44,337 nucleotides of DNA from positions 1 to 44,337 of the forward strand of contig JAUXXD010000220.1 of NCBI GenBank assembly GCA_030681265.1, given 5' to 3'. This DNA comes from Candidatus Didemnitutus sp. GTDB lineage: Bacteria > Verrucomicrobiota > Verrucomicrobiia > Opitutales > Opitutaceae. A program made the translations under genes and the position numbers. The notes under the pieces are model-generated. The model saw only the letters and a list, made by a program, of their open reading frames with translations. It searched no databases and had not been told where the DNA came from. Below are positions 1-7,755 of the stretch, piece by piece. Every line of letters begins with the position of its first letter. The stretch's first letter is position 1.

Positions 1-223
1 CTTCCGCCCCGTCCCCCCGTGAACAGGTTTGCTCGGATTCCGGCGCGCGTGAGCGCGACGGTGAGGCACGTTCAGCAGCGACCGTGCGTGAGCCAAAGGG
101 ACCGCTGAACGTGCCGAAGTCGGGGATGCTGAAGAGAGGGCGAACTGGTGTTAAACAATTGGGACTTCGATACTATTTGCGAACGCAACTCTTCCCCTCT
201 GCGGGGAGGGGTGTGGGGAGGCC
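1..223. other. Unassigned region with two hairpins
   Basis: I see no convincing gene here. One plus-strand frame is open from the window edge to about 228, but its composition is not persuasive and no start is visible. The region holds a perfect 12-base inverted repeat (65-76 against 104-115) and a smaller hairpin, CCCCTC at 194-199 with GAGGGG at 206-211. The smaller hairpin lies just downstream of the possible minus-strand ORF ending at 224, but it has no U-run, so it is at best a weak terminator. Confidence 0.4.
65..115. repeat. 12-bp perfect inverted repeat
   Basis: GGCACGTTCAGC at 65-76 is repeated in inverted orientation as GCTGAACGTGCC at 104-115, with a 27-base spacer. There is no U-rich tail on either strand, so this is not a standard terminator. 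It could be a dispersed intergenic repeat or a protein-binding site; nothing nearby decides which. Confidence 0.6.
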
Positions 224-493
224 CTAAACTACGGGATTTTCGTCAAAGAGGGTCCGGACAATGTCCAGTAAGGCCCACCAATTAACAATAGAACTATTGT
301 CGCGCTGTGCTGTTGTATCGGTCAACGGGTTCGCGCCCGTCGTGTTGTCCGGTGTGATGTGGGTCGGACGGGGTGGGTCGGCATAGTTGGCCAACACCGT
401 CAGTTCGACCACGCCGTCGCCCGCCGTGGCTAAAAAAGCTCCCGCCGCTGAATAGGATGACAGCAAAAAAACAGACAGAGCAGCGCGAATTAC
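224..493 (-). pseudogene. Possible small exported protein, start codon out of frame
   Basis: A minus-strand frame downstream of bshA reads like a secreted protein: a hydrophobic stretch (AALSVFLLSSYSAAGAFLA), then a hydrophilic region ending DIVRTLFDENPVV. No ATG, GTG or TTG lies in frame before the hydrophobic stretch. An ATG at 493-495 sits just ahead of it but runs into TAA at once; one extra base would bring it into the signal-like frame. The gene may therefore be frameshifted, mis-sequenced, use a rare start such as the ATT at 509-511, or not be a gene. I do not recognise a family. The other frames over this interval look like shadows. Confidence 0.3.
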
Positions 494-546
494 ATGGGCG
501 ATGGTTTGAATCCAAGCGCCACCCCGCGCTACGAACTTTCCACTCC

Positions 547-1686
547 TTAACGAGACTCGGCCAGCACGCGCCGGTAAAGCGCTTCGTAGCGCGGCACGAT
601 GGCAGCGGCGGAGAAATTTTTGCGCGCGTGGAGGCGTCCGACTTCCCCCATCGCGCTGCGTTTTTTCGGGTCGAGCAGCAGTGTTTCCGCTGCGGCGGCG
701 AGCGCTGCGGTGTCGCCGAACGGAACGAGCAAGCCGGTTTCGCCGGAACGTGAGACTTCCCCCATGCCACCGACGGCGAACGCCACGCTCGGGCAACCGA
801 CGCTCATCAACTCCAACACGCTCAAACAAAAACTCTCCGCCTCCGAACTAAAGAGCCCGAGGTCAGCGGCCTGCAAATAATCCTCAATCTCCGTGACGCG
901 CTCGCGAATCACGACCTGTCCACCGAGTCCGCGCCGCGCCACTTCCGCCGCAAACGGGGCGGAATCCGCCCCGGCGAGCACCGCGAGCTTGAACGGCACG
1001 CGCCCCTGCAATCGCGCCACGGTGTCGAGCAGCAGGTCGATACGTTTGAGCGGCCGCAAATTCGACAAGTGCAAGAGCAGCGCCTCGCCGTCGCGCAGGC
1101 CGAGTTCCGCGCGCACCGCCGCGCGCGACCGTGTGGCCGGGTGCGGCTCGAAGAAATTGTGCACGATTTCAATCGGGCGTTGCACACCGAGCAAGCGCAC
1201 GGTTTCGCGCCGCAGAAACGCGGAAACGGTCGTGATGGCGTCGGAGTTTTCCAGCGCGTGGCGGATCGCCGGACCGTAGCCGGGATCGCGACCGAGCAGC
1301 ATCGTGTCGGTGCCGTGCAACGTGGTGATGATGCGGAGGCGGTGCTCTTCGTGCAGCATGGCGCGCGCGAGAATCGCCGCCGTGGCGTGCGGCACGGCGT
1401 AATGCACGTGCAACAAATCGAGCGAGTGTTCGCGGCTGACCTCGGCCATTTTCACCGACAACGGCAGGGTGTAGTCGGGATACTTGAACAAGTCGTAGCT
1501 ACTGACCTTGACCGGATGAAAAAACACGCGCGGCCCTTCCGGCATACGGAATGGACGCTCGTAGCTGATGAAATGGATTTCGTGGCCGCGCGCGGCGAGT
1601 TCCTCGCCGAGTTCGGACGCGAGAATGCCGCTGCCGCCGACGGACGGATAGCAGGTGATGGCGAGGCGCAACGGACGGTCGGACAT
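547..1686 (-). CDS. bshA: N-acetyl-alpha-D-glucosaminyl L-malate synthase (bacillithiol step 1)
   Basis: This 379-residue GT-B glycosyltransferase (GT4 family) fits BshA, which joins UDP-GlcNAc to L-malate in the cytoplasm as the first step of bacillithiol synthesis. Seen in the sequence: the N-terminal glycine-rich loop after CYPSVGGSG, HVHYAVPHA, the LHGTD motif of the BshA group, HLSNLRPLKR at the start of the nucleotide-binding domain, and the EAESFCLSVLE acidic motif that binds the sugar nucleotide. Length is normal for the family. The ATG at 1686 lies 3 bases after the bshB1 stop, so the gene is the last of a three-gene operon. The bshB1 and BshC-like neighbours make this assignment much stronger than for a lone GT4 enzyme. 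Confidence 0.92.
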   Translation of the reverse strand: MSDRPLRLAITCYPSVGGSGILASELGEELAARGHEIHFISYERPFRMPEGPRVFFHPVKVSSYDLFKYPDYTLPLSVKMAEVSREHSLDLLHVHYAVPHATAAILARAMLHEEHRLRIITTLHGTDTMLLGRDPGYGPAIRHALENSDAITTVSAFLRRETVRLLGVQRPIEIVHNFFEPHPATRSRAAVRAELGLRDGEALLLHLSNLRPLKRIDLLLDTVARLQGRVPFKLAVLAGADSAPFAAEVARRGLGGQVVIRERVTEIEDYLQAADLGLFSSEAESFCLSVLELMSVGCPSVAFAVGGMGEVSRSGETGLLVPFGDTAALAAAAETLLLDPKKRSAMGEVGRLHARKNFSAAAIVPRYEALYRRVLAESR

Positions 1687-1689
1687 CGC

Positions 1690-2424
1690 TTAGTGGCGGC
1701 GCGCGCCGCGCGAGATGTCTGAGAGCGAGTGAAACACCAGCGGATCGTTCGGGTAGAGCAGTTGCGCGTGGCCGACGCCGGCATCGAGGCCGTGGGTGCG
1801 GGCGCGGGTGAGTTGCAACTCGACGTAGTTGCGCGTGCGCAATTGCGAGGCGTGCGCCTCCATCGCGGCCTTCCATGCCTCCAGCACGGGCGCGGGCGAA
1901 ATATCGATGATCACCGGCGAGACGTTGCCCGGCGTGGCGCTGGGCGAGACGGCGTAGAAAAACAACTGACTGACCGCGTGCGGCGTGAGCTGTTTGAGTT
2001 CGGCGACGTTGCCGTAGCGCGCGAGACGCGTGGCGTCGCGCACGAGCAGGCCGAGACGCCAGTGATCGGGGTGTTGATTTGGCTCGGTGGACGGCGCCAA
2101 CACCATCGTGGGACGCACCGCGCGAATGATGCGCGCGAGCGCGAGCGCGTGGGCGTTGCGCACCTCGAGATGCGCGTCGCCGTCGAGTTCGAGAAATTGC
2201 ACGGACGCGCCGAGAAGTTTCGCGGCGGCTTCGGCTTCGCGCACGCGTTGCGCAGGTGTGCCGTTGGTGCCGGCTTCGCCGCGCGAGCAAACGATGAACT
2301 GCGCGGGCCGGCCGGCCTGCGTTTCGCGGGCGACGATGCCGCCGACACCGAACTCGATGTCGTCGGGGTGCGCACCGAAGGCAAGCAGCGGCGCGCTAGT
2401 GGGGGAACTCGATGAAGGCTTCAT
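1690..2424 (-). CDS. bshB1: Bacillithiol biosynthesis deacetylase BshB1
   Basis: A 244-residue LmbE/PIG-L zinc deacetylase that would remove the acetyl group from GlcNAc-malate, the second step of bacillithiol synthesis. Visible metal and catalytic motifs are AHPDD (residues 18-22) and NQHPDH (116-121), with SRGEAGTNGT after the first strand as in other BshB1 proteins. The frame is open upstream to an ATG at 2472, but I chose the ATG at 2424: it directly precedes the conserved domain and gives the usual family length. That start lies inside the end of the upstream BshC-like gene (29-base overlap), so translation is probably coupled. bshA follows after 3 bases. Confidence 0.92.
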   Translation of the reverse strand: MKPSSSSPTSAPLLAFGAHPDDIEFGVGGIVARETQAGRPAQFIVCSRGEAGTNGTPAQRVREAEAAAKLLGASVQFLELDGDAHLEVRNAHALALARIIRAVRPTMVLAPSTEPNQHPDHWRLGLLVRDATRLARYGNVAELKQLTPHAVSQLFFYAVSPSATPGNVSPVIIDISPAPVLEAWKAAMEAHASQLRTRNYVELQLTRARTHGLDAGVGHAQLLYPNDPLVFHSLSDISRGARRH

Positions 2425-3172
2425 CTGATTGGTCGATGGTGTCGCGGGGAACGAAGGTGATTTCGGGGGCATCGGCAGGAGTAAGGTAGGCCTGTTCGCC
2501 GGCGCCAGCGATGTAATGCGTGCAGTGAATCACGGATTGCATCCAACGCAACCGAGTGTCGCGCGCGGGGCTGATTTGTTCCGCGGTATACGGCGCGGTG
2601 GGCAACGTGACGTAGCTGTTACCGCCTTCGTGGAGTTGCAATGCGCCGTCGATCAACCGCGCGCGCACGATTTCGCCTTCGTGCGGCACATCGATGAAGT
2701 AGTCGTCAATCGCGCATGCTGCGCGGCGCACCGCCGGCTCGCTGGAGCGCACCACGCGGATACCGTCGAGCAGACCCATGGCGCGATAGAGTTCGAGGCA
2801 GAAATCGGCGACGTTGGTGGTGGCAATCGCACGAAACGCGGCGAGTGCGGCGGGACTGACATATGCGCCAAGTTGTCGTGCGGTGTGCGCCTGCCACTCG
2901 GGCACTAGGCGCTTCAGGTAAAGCGGCGAGAATTTGCGCTGCAGTTTGTTGGCGAAGGTGAAGTTCAGTGTCTGTGGCGCGCCGGTCGTGTGGTGACGCA
3001 GCGTCGTCTGCGTTTCGCGCGGGTCGTGGTCGCTATCGTGATAGAAGAACACGATTTCGCCACCGAGTTCGCGTTGCAGACGACGCGCGGTTTGAAATTT
3101 CGCGTAGAGGAACCGGCGCGGAAAAAACCCGCAAGGCTGCTGACCGAAGCAGATGACGGGCGAGGCAGACAT
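2396..3172 (-). CDS. Short BshC-like protein, putative bacillithiol cysteine-adding enzyme
   Basis: A 258-residue protein at the head of the bshB1-bshA operon. It keeps three landmarks of BshC, the putative cysteine ligase of bacillithiol synthesis, in the right order: GQQP near the N terminus (residues 10-13; BshC has TGQQPG), an acidic HDSDHD motif after the first Rossmann strands (45-50; BshC has AEDHDFDE), and HYIAGAGEQAYL (219-230; BshC has AYVGGPGEIAYW). Typical BshC proteins are about 540 residues with a long C-terminal coiled coil; this one stops about 30 residues after the GPGE-like motif. I chose the ATG at 3172 because the GQQP strand starts directly after it; upstream codons in the frame look non-coding. 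The operon position supports the role; the family match rests on motifs recalled from memory. Confidence 0.65.
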   Translation of the reverse strand: MSASPVICFGQQPCGFFPRRFLYAKFQTARRLQRELGGEIVFFYHDSDHDPRETQTTLRHHTTGAPQTLNFTFANKLQRKFSPLYLKRLVPEWQAHTARQLGAYVSPAALAAFRAIATTNVADFCLELYRAMGLLDGIRVVRSSEPAVRRAACAIDDYFIDVPHEGEIVRARLIDGALQLHEGGNSYVTLPTAPYTAEQISPARDTRLRWMQSVIHCTHYIAGAGEQAYLTPADAPEITFVPRDTIDQSDEAFIEFPH

Positions 3173-3186
3173 CAGGGGAGATTGTC

Positions 3187-3213
3187 CACGAAAGACACGA
3201 AAGCACACGAAAG
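3187..3213. repeat. Three CACGAAAG direct repeats
   Basis: The octamer CACGAAAG occurs at 3187, 3196 and 3206 (9- and 10-base periods) in the 113-base gap between the symporter stop and the BshC-like start. Read on the minus strand it is a run of CTTTCGTG units. I recall similar TTTCGTGTCTTTCGTG-like strings as dispersed intergenic repeats in environmental bacteria, but cannot test that here. It may also sit in the promoter or leader of the bacillithiol operon. Confidence 0.6.
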
Positions 3214-3285
3214 CACCGGCGACAAAGCGTTCCACCGTGACGGAGCAATCGCTGAATCGGTGAGAGAGTTCAGGTTCATTGGCGA

Positions 3286-4983
3286 TCAGGCGGACTGCCG
3301 TTTTTTGGGCAGCGCGAAGTGGACCAACAAACTCAACACCACGCAAAGCGCGCAGCCGATGAAGTTATACCAGAGGTAGCCGATGCTGAGGTTGCGATAG
3401 AGCAGAATAACGATGGTCTGGGCAACAAGTGCGGACCAGAAGACCGCCGTGCCGCCGATGCGTTTCAGGAAAAACGCGACGAGGAAAATCCCGAGCACGA
3501 CACCGTAGAAGATGGAGCCGAGGATGTTGACCGCTTCGATGAGATTGTCGGCGAAACGCGCGAAGAGCGCGAAGCAGATAGCGATGACACCCCAGAGCGC
3601 GGTGAACGTGCGCGACATCTTCAGGTAGTGACTGTCGTTTTCGTTGGGGCGGATGACGTGGCGGTAGAGATCGACGGTGGTGGTGCCGCCGAGCGCGTTG
3701 AGTTCGGAAGCGGTGGAGGAAAGCGCGGCGGCGAAAATCACGGCGATGAGCAACCCGATCAAGCCGTGCGGGAGTTGCTGCAGCACGAAGGTGATGAAGA
3801 CGTAGTCAGAGTCCTTCGTTTTGAGTCGCGAATCGGCGCGGAGCAACGCCGCCTTGGTTTCGGCGCGGATGCCTTCGCTCTCGGCGTGGAGCGCGAGGAC
3901 GTGCGTGCGGTTGGCTTCGGCGAGTGCGATTTCACCGGCGTCGCGCGCGGCGAGCCACGCGCGGATGGCGGTTTGCTTGGAGGTGTGCGTGTCGTTGAAA
4001 CGCGTTTCGAGCGCGCGCAATTCGGGTCCGGCGGCCTGTTGCACGTGATGTTGCCACGCGGCCTGATTGAAAAACACGGGCGTCGGCGCGAATTGATAAA
4101 AGACGAAGACCATCACGCCGAGCAGCAGAATGAAGAACTGCATCGGGATTTTCAGGACGGCATTGAACATGAGTCCCATGCGACTTTCGCGCAGCGAGCG
4201 GCCGGTGAGGTAGCGTTGCACCTGCGATTGGTCGGTCCCGAAGTAGGAAAGCGAGAGGAAGAACCCGCCGAGCAAACCGCTCCAGACGGTGTAGCGCCGG
4301 TCGGGGTTGAAGGAGAAATCGATCGCCTCGAGTTTGCCGAGGTGTTCGGCGACGACGAACGCGTTAAACAGCGACACGTCTTCGGGGAGCTTGAGCAACA
4401 CGACGACAAAGGCTGCGACCATGCCGCCGAAGATGACGGCCATTTGGTGACGCTGCGTGAGATTCACCGCAACGCTGCCACCACTGACGGTGTAAACAAT
4501 CACGAGTGCGCCGGTCGCAAGAATGGTCAGGTCGAGCCGCCAACCGAGCACGGTGGAGAGGATGATCGCCGGCGCGTAGATCGTGATGCCGGCCGCGAGG
4601 CCGCGTTGCAGAAGAAAGAGCAGCGCACCGAGCAGCCGCGTTTTGCTGTCGAAGCGTTTTCCGAGATACTCGTAGGCGGTGTAAACATTCAGGCGGCGAT
4701 AGATCGGTAGAAAGACGACGCAGATCAAAATCAACGCGAACGGCATGCCGAAATAATTCTGCACGAAGCCGAGACCGCTGTCGTAAGCCTGCCCGGGCGT
4801 GGAGAGAAAGGTGATCGCGCTCGCCTGCGTCGCCATGACCGACAGCCCGATCGTGCCCCAGCCCTGGGTGCGATCGCCCTTCAGGTAGGTTTCCAATTTG
4901 TGCTGGTGACGCGTGTGCCACACGCCGTAACCCGCGATGCCGAGCATCGTCGCGAGTAACACCAGATAATCGAGCGTGCTCAT
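3286..4983 (-). CDS. Sodium:solute symporter (SSS family)
   Basis: A 565-residue inner-membrane transporter with some 13 hydrophobic segments. The family signature is clear in YFGTDQSQVQRYLTGRS, and GQAYDSGLGF and SGGSVAVNLTQRHQ fit the core helices. A hydrophilic, charged insertion of about 85 residues lies at roughly 305-390 between membrane segments. The substrate cannot be read from the sequence; sugars, sialic acid or amino acids are all possible in this family. The ATG at 4983 overlaps the stop of a 56-residue membrane protein by four bases (ATGA), and that gene overlaps the PIG-L deacetylase in the same way. The symporter may therefore import a product or substrate of the deacetylase, which is inference from gene order. 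An upstream in-frame ATG at 5064 was rejected because of this coupling. Confidence 0.9.
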   Translation of the reverse strand: MSTLDYLVLLATMLGIAGYGVWHTRHQHKLETYLKGDRTQGWGTIGLSVMATQASAITFLSTPGQAYDSGLGFVQNYFGMPFALILICVVFLPIYRRLNVYTAYEYLGKRFDSKTRLLGALLFLLQRGLAAGITIYAPAIILSTVLGWRLDLTILATGALVIVYTVSGGSVAVNLTQRHQMAVIFGGMVAAFVVVLLKLPEDVSLFNAFVVAEHLGKLEAIDFSFNPDRRYTVWSGLLGGFFLSLSYFGTDQSQVQRYLTGRSLRESRMGLMFNAVLKIPMQFFILLLGVMVFVFYQFAPTPVFFNQAAWQHHVQQAAGPELRALETRFNDTHTSKQTAIRAWLAARDAGEIALAEANRTHVLALHAESEGIRAETKAALLRADSRLKTKDSDYVFITFVLQQLPHGLIGLLIAVIFAAALSSTASELNALGGTTTVDLYRHVIRPNENDSHYLKMSRTFTALWGVIAICFALFARFADNLIEAVNILGSIFYGVVLGIFLVAFFLKRIGGTAVFWSALVAQTIVILLYRNLSIGYLWYNFIGCALCVVLSLLVHFALPKKRQSA

Positions 4984-5150
4984 GCGAAGAGGCGCGGCAA
5001 CAGCGCGAACACGATGACATAAATCACAAAACACACGGCGACGAACGTGTAGACACCGCGCCACGTGCGCAGCCGTGGCAAGCCGGTGGTTTCGTTTTCG
5101 GAGTCGGCGTCAAAGTCGCCATCGGCGCGGGGTGGTTGCGGGGAGGTCAT
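4980..5150 (-). CDS. 56-residue single-pass membrane protein, symporter partner?
   Basis: A small gene lying exactly between the PIG-L and symporter genes. It starts MTSPQPPRADGD, continues with an acidic, polar N terminus of about 30 residues, then one transmembrane helix (YTFVAVCFVIYVIVFALL) and a short basic end. Its ATG overlaps the PIG-L stop and its TGA overlaps the symporter ATG, both as ATGA, so all three are probably translated in series. No family is recognised. Small membrane subunits accompany some transporters of related folds, so an accessory role is reasonable but unproven. Confidence 0.75.
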   Translation of the reverse strand: MTSPQPPRADGDFDADSENETTGLPRLRTWRGVYTFVAVCFVIYVIVFALLPRLFA

Positions 5151-7654
5151 TTTCCGAGTGAAACAAGGTTGGCGAGCAGCCGATACGCGCCCGGCACGCC
5201 GGCCGGAATCTGGCGGAACAACGCGAGACTCGTGTAAACGTAGTGGCCGCGACCGTGACGCGCGATGAGCACACTGCTGCGCAACGGCGTTTCGCCCGGA
5301 TCATTGAATGCCAGCGGCGCTACGAACTGCGTCTCATCCCACGAACTCGGAAAATACGCGCCGCGCTCCTGCACCCAACCGGCGAAATCGTCCGGCCCGA
5401 GTTGATTGGGCGTGGTCAACGCAGGGTGGTCCGGCAACAGAAACGTAAACGGCGAATTTTCGTCAGTGACGCGCCATTGCGGCGCGGAGCCTTCGAGTGA
5501 GAGCGCGTAGGGCGCGAGCGTCGTCGCGCGCAGACGATTTGGGCGATTGTATTGTGCGATGACGGTGCCGCCGGTTTCGACCCAGTCAAAAAGCCCGGGC
5601 AATGCGGCGGCGAGGTCTTCGCGCTCGTTAAACGCGCGCACGCCGATGACGACGGCATCGAGTCCGGCGAGACCCTCCGGCGTGAGCTCGGCGGCGGACA
5701 ACACGCGCACCGTCGCCCCGATTTGCTCAAGTCCGTTCGCCACGGCATCGCCCGCGCCCGGCAAATAACCGATGTGCAACGCGCGATTCTCCACGGCAAA
5801 ACTCGCGACGCGGGCCCGCGCGGCCGGTTGCAGGAGCTGCGGCGGCAAGTGCGCGTAACGCAGCTCTTGGCGCTGCGTCGAATAAGTGTGTCCGCCAATG
5901 GTCGCGCGTGCGGCGAGATGGCCCGCACTCGGCGCGGCGGAAGCAATCACGTTGAAGGTCAGCACGGCGGTTGCACCCGCAGTCAGCGCGGGCAGTGGCT
6001 GCATGGCGGGTTCGGCGCGCCAACCAGCGGGCAGGTCGAGATGTAATTCGCCATCCGCGACGGCCCGCGCGGCGGTGACGGTGACGGCGACAGATTTTTG
6101 TGCCGACGGCGCGAACACGTAGGTTTCGGCATCGAAGCCGAGCGACAACGGCGGTATCACCGCGAGAGGCACAGCGCTGGCGGACTCAGCCTCAATTGTG
6201 CGATGCAGTGCCTCGCTGGGGAGAATGAAGGTGAAGCCGTTGACGGAAAAATGATGGGCGACGGGAAGCGTCGGTGGATTCTCCGGACGACCGATCAGGG
6301 AAATGTCATCGACGCGCGCAATTCCCGCCGCGCCTTCCGCGCGCAGCCAGTAAGGTTGAGTGACCGACGTCTCGGACGGCAGCACAATGGAAGCCGAGCC
6401 AGTTACAACGTCGCCCTCCGCCATCCGCGCTGCGGCGCGATCTTCCGTGTAACCAAAAGCGGGCGCGCGCAGTCCGTGGTAGCGCAAATCAACAGAACCC
6501 GGCGCGCTGCGCACAGTGTAGTTCAATTGGAGCGATTCGCCGGGAACGGCTTCGGCTTGCGCGACGGAGGTTTCAATTTGCAGGCCGAGACACGATTGAA
6601 TGATCAGGGCAAGTTGCGCGCGCTTGGCCGCGAAGAGTGAATTCGACGGCAGCGCCGCCATGCGATTATGGATCTCAAGCAGCGCGGGAACGGAGGCGGC
6701 GGGTTGTGCCGCGGAAAAATTGGCGAGCACGTCGCTCACCAACGCGTCGATTTCGGCACCGCCAGCGACGCGAGCCCACGTGGTGTCGATGCCGTCCATC
6801 AGGTCGTCGGTGAGTTCGTCGCCCGCGAGGAGCATGAACGATTGCACATTCGGTCCGAGGTTGGCGCGACTGGCGAAGCCGCCGAGGCTTTGCGTCTTGT
6901 GCATGGCACGACTGCGGCCTGCGATGCTGCCAAGCGCTTCACCGGTCACGGGATCGTTGCCGCTGATGTCGCGTTTGATGATGGTGCCATTGAGCGCGGT
7001 GGTGCTGCCGATGCGGAAGGAATTCCAGAGCACGCGGCGCGGTTGCCAAATGGAGAGGCCTTGCGCGAGTTGCTCGGGATAGGCGGTCGGATCGCCCGCA
7101 AGGTGAAATGCTTCGACGGCGATGATGCCCGACGCGGTGTGATGACCGTGTCCGCCGCTGCCGGGTGGAATCGGAAAACGCGTCACGATGACGTCGGGGC
7201 GAAATTGGCGGATGATCCGCACGACATCGCTGAGGACCTCGCGACGATCCCAAAGGGTGAGCGTCTCGTCGGCTGATTTGGAATAGCCGAAATCGATCGC
7301 GCGCGTGAAAAACTGTTGCCCGCCATCGAGGCGGCGCGCGGCGAGCAATTCCTGCGTGCGCAACACACCAAGTTTCTCGTCGAAGTCGCGCCCGAGTTCG
7401 TTTTGGCCGCCGTCGCCGCGCGTGAGCGACAAGTAGGCCGTGCGGTAGCCGCGACTGCGTGAGAGGTAGGTGATGAGTTCGGTGTTCTCGTCGTCGGGAT
7501 GCGCGGCGATGTGGAGGACGGTGCCGAGACTGCGGAAGCGTTGTAGTTCGTGCGCGATGGCGGCGGGCGGCAGCGGTGTCGAGGCGAAGAGCGACACGGG
7601 AACGAGCGCGGTGGCGAGGGCAACAAGAGTGAGGCGCGGCGAAAGCAAGGGCAT
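5147..7654 (-). CDS. Large exported PIG-L/LmbE deacetylase with C-terminal ThuA-like domain
   Basis: An 835-residue protein with a signal peptide (LTLVALATALVPVSLFAS) followed by a PIG-L deacetylase domain. The zinc motifs are AHPDDEN (residues 51-57) and GGHGHHTASG (167-176), with LTRGDGGQNELG between them. The middle of the protein (about 380-640) looks like beta-sandwich linkers of the NEW3 type. The C terminus (about 650-835) resembles a ThuA or glutamine-amidotransferase-like fold (HIGYLPGAGDAVANGLEQIG, DAVVIGVRAFN, HGRGHYVYTSLALFRQIPAG). Likely reaction: hydrolysis of N-acetyl or N-acyl groups from a sugar-containing substrate outside the cytoplasm; the substrate is unknown. The ATG at 7654 was chosen because it opens the signal peptide; the frame extends upstream with non-coding composition. 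It heads the three-gene chain with the small membrane protein and the symporter. Confidence 0.88.
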   Translation of the reverse strand: MPLLSPRLTLVALATALVPVSLFASTPLPPAAIAHELQRFRSLGTVLHIAAHPDDENTELITYLSRSRGYRTAYLSLTRGDGGQNELGRDFDEKLGVLRTQELLAARRLDGGQQFFTRAIDFGYSKSADETLTLWDRREVLSDVVRIIRQFRPDVIVTRFPIPPGSGGHGHHTASGIIAVEAFHLAGDPTAYPEQLAQGLSIWQPRRVLWNSFRIGSTTALNGTIIKRDISGNDPVTGEALGSIAGRSRAMHKTQSLGGFASRANLGPNVQSFMLLAGDELTDDLMDGIDTTWARVAGGAEIDALVSDVLANFSAAQPAASVPALLEIHNRMAALPSNSLFAAKRAQLALIIQSCLGLQIETSVAQAEAVPGESLQLNYTVRSAPGSVDLRYHGLRAPAFGYTEDRAAARMAEGDVVTGSASIVLPSETSVTQPYWLRAEGAAGIARVDDISLIGRPENPPTLPVAHHFSVNGFTFILPSEALHRTIEAESASAVPLAVIPPLSLGFDAETYVFAPSAQKSVAVTVTAARAVADGELHLDLPAGWRAEPAMQPLPALTAGATAVLTFNVIASAAPSAGHLAARATIGGHTYSTQRQELRYAHLPPQLLQPAARARVASFAVENRALHIGYLPGAGDAVANGLEQIGATVRVLSAAELTPEGLAGLDAVVIGVRAFNEREDLAAALPGLFDWVETGGTVIAQYNRPNRLRATTLAPYALSLEGSAPQWRVTDENSPFTFLLPDHPALTTPNQLGPDDFAGWVQERGAYFPSSWDETQFVAPLAFNDPGETPLRSSVLIARHGRGHYVYTSLALFRQIPAGVPGAYRLLANLVSLGK

Positions 7655-7701
7655 GGACACTGAAGGGGTAATCGTCCGTTCGCGAGATCGCGCCGGAGAG
7701 T

Positions 7702-7744
7702 GAAAAAGAAACGCGCGCCGACGTGGTGAACAAACCGGCGCGCG
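7702..7744 (-). terminator. Intrinsic terminator of the DUF2911 gene
   Basis: CGCGCGCCG at 7712-7720 pairs perfectly with CGGCGCGCG at 7736-7744 (9 bp, 15-base loop). On the minus strand the stem is followed by TTTCTTTTTC. It lies 12 bases after the DUF2911 stop and separates that gene from the PIG-L operon. Confidence 0.85.
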
Positions 7745-7755
7745 GGAGAGAGACG

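Noticed and set aside
3187-3213. CRISPR array
   Set aside because: Only three octamers with one- to two-base spacers; no repeat-spacer pattern and no cas genes.
3319-4710. 463-codon plus-strand ORF
   Set aside because: It is antisense to the symporter, is full of charged low-complexity sequence (GED/ER-rich) typical of GC-rich shadows, and matches no family.
4983-5064. Longer N terminus for the symporter (ATG at 5064)
   Set aside because: The added residues are Arg-rich and overlap the small membrane-protein gene; the ATG at 4983 overlaps that gene's stop and starts the first membrane helix.
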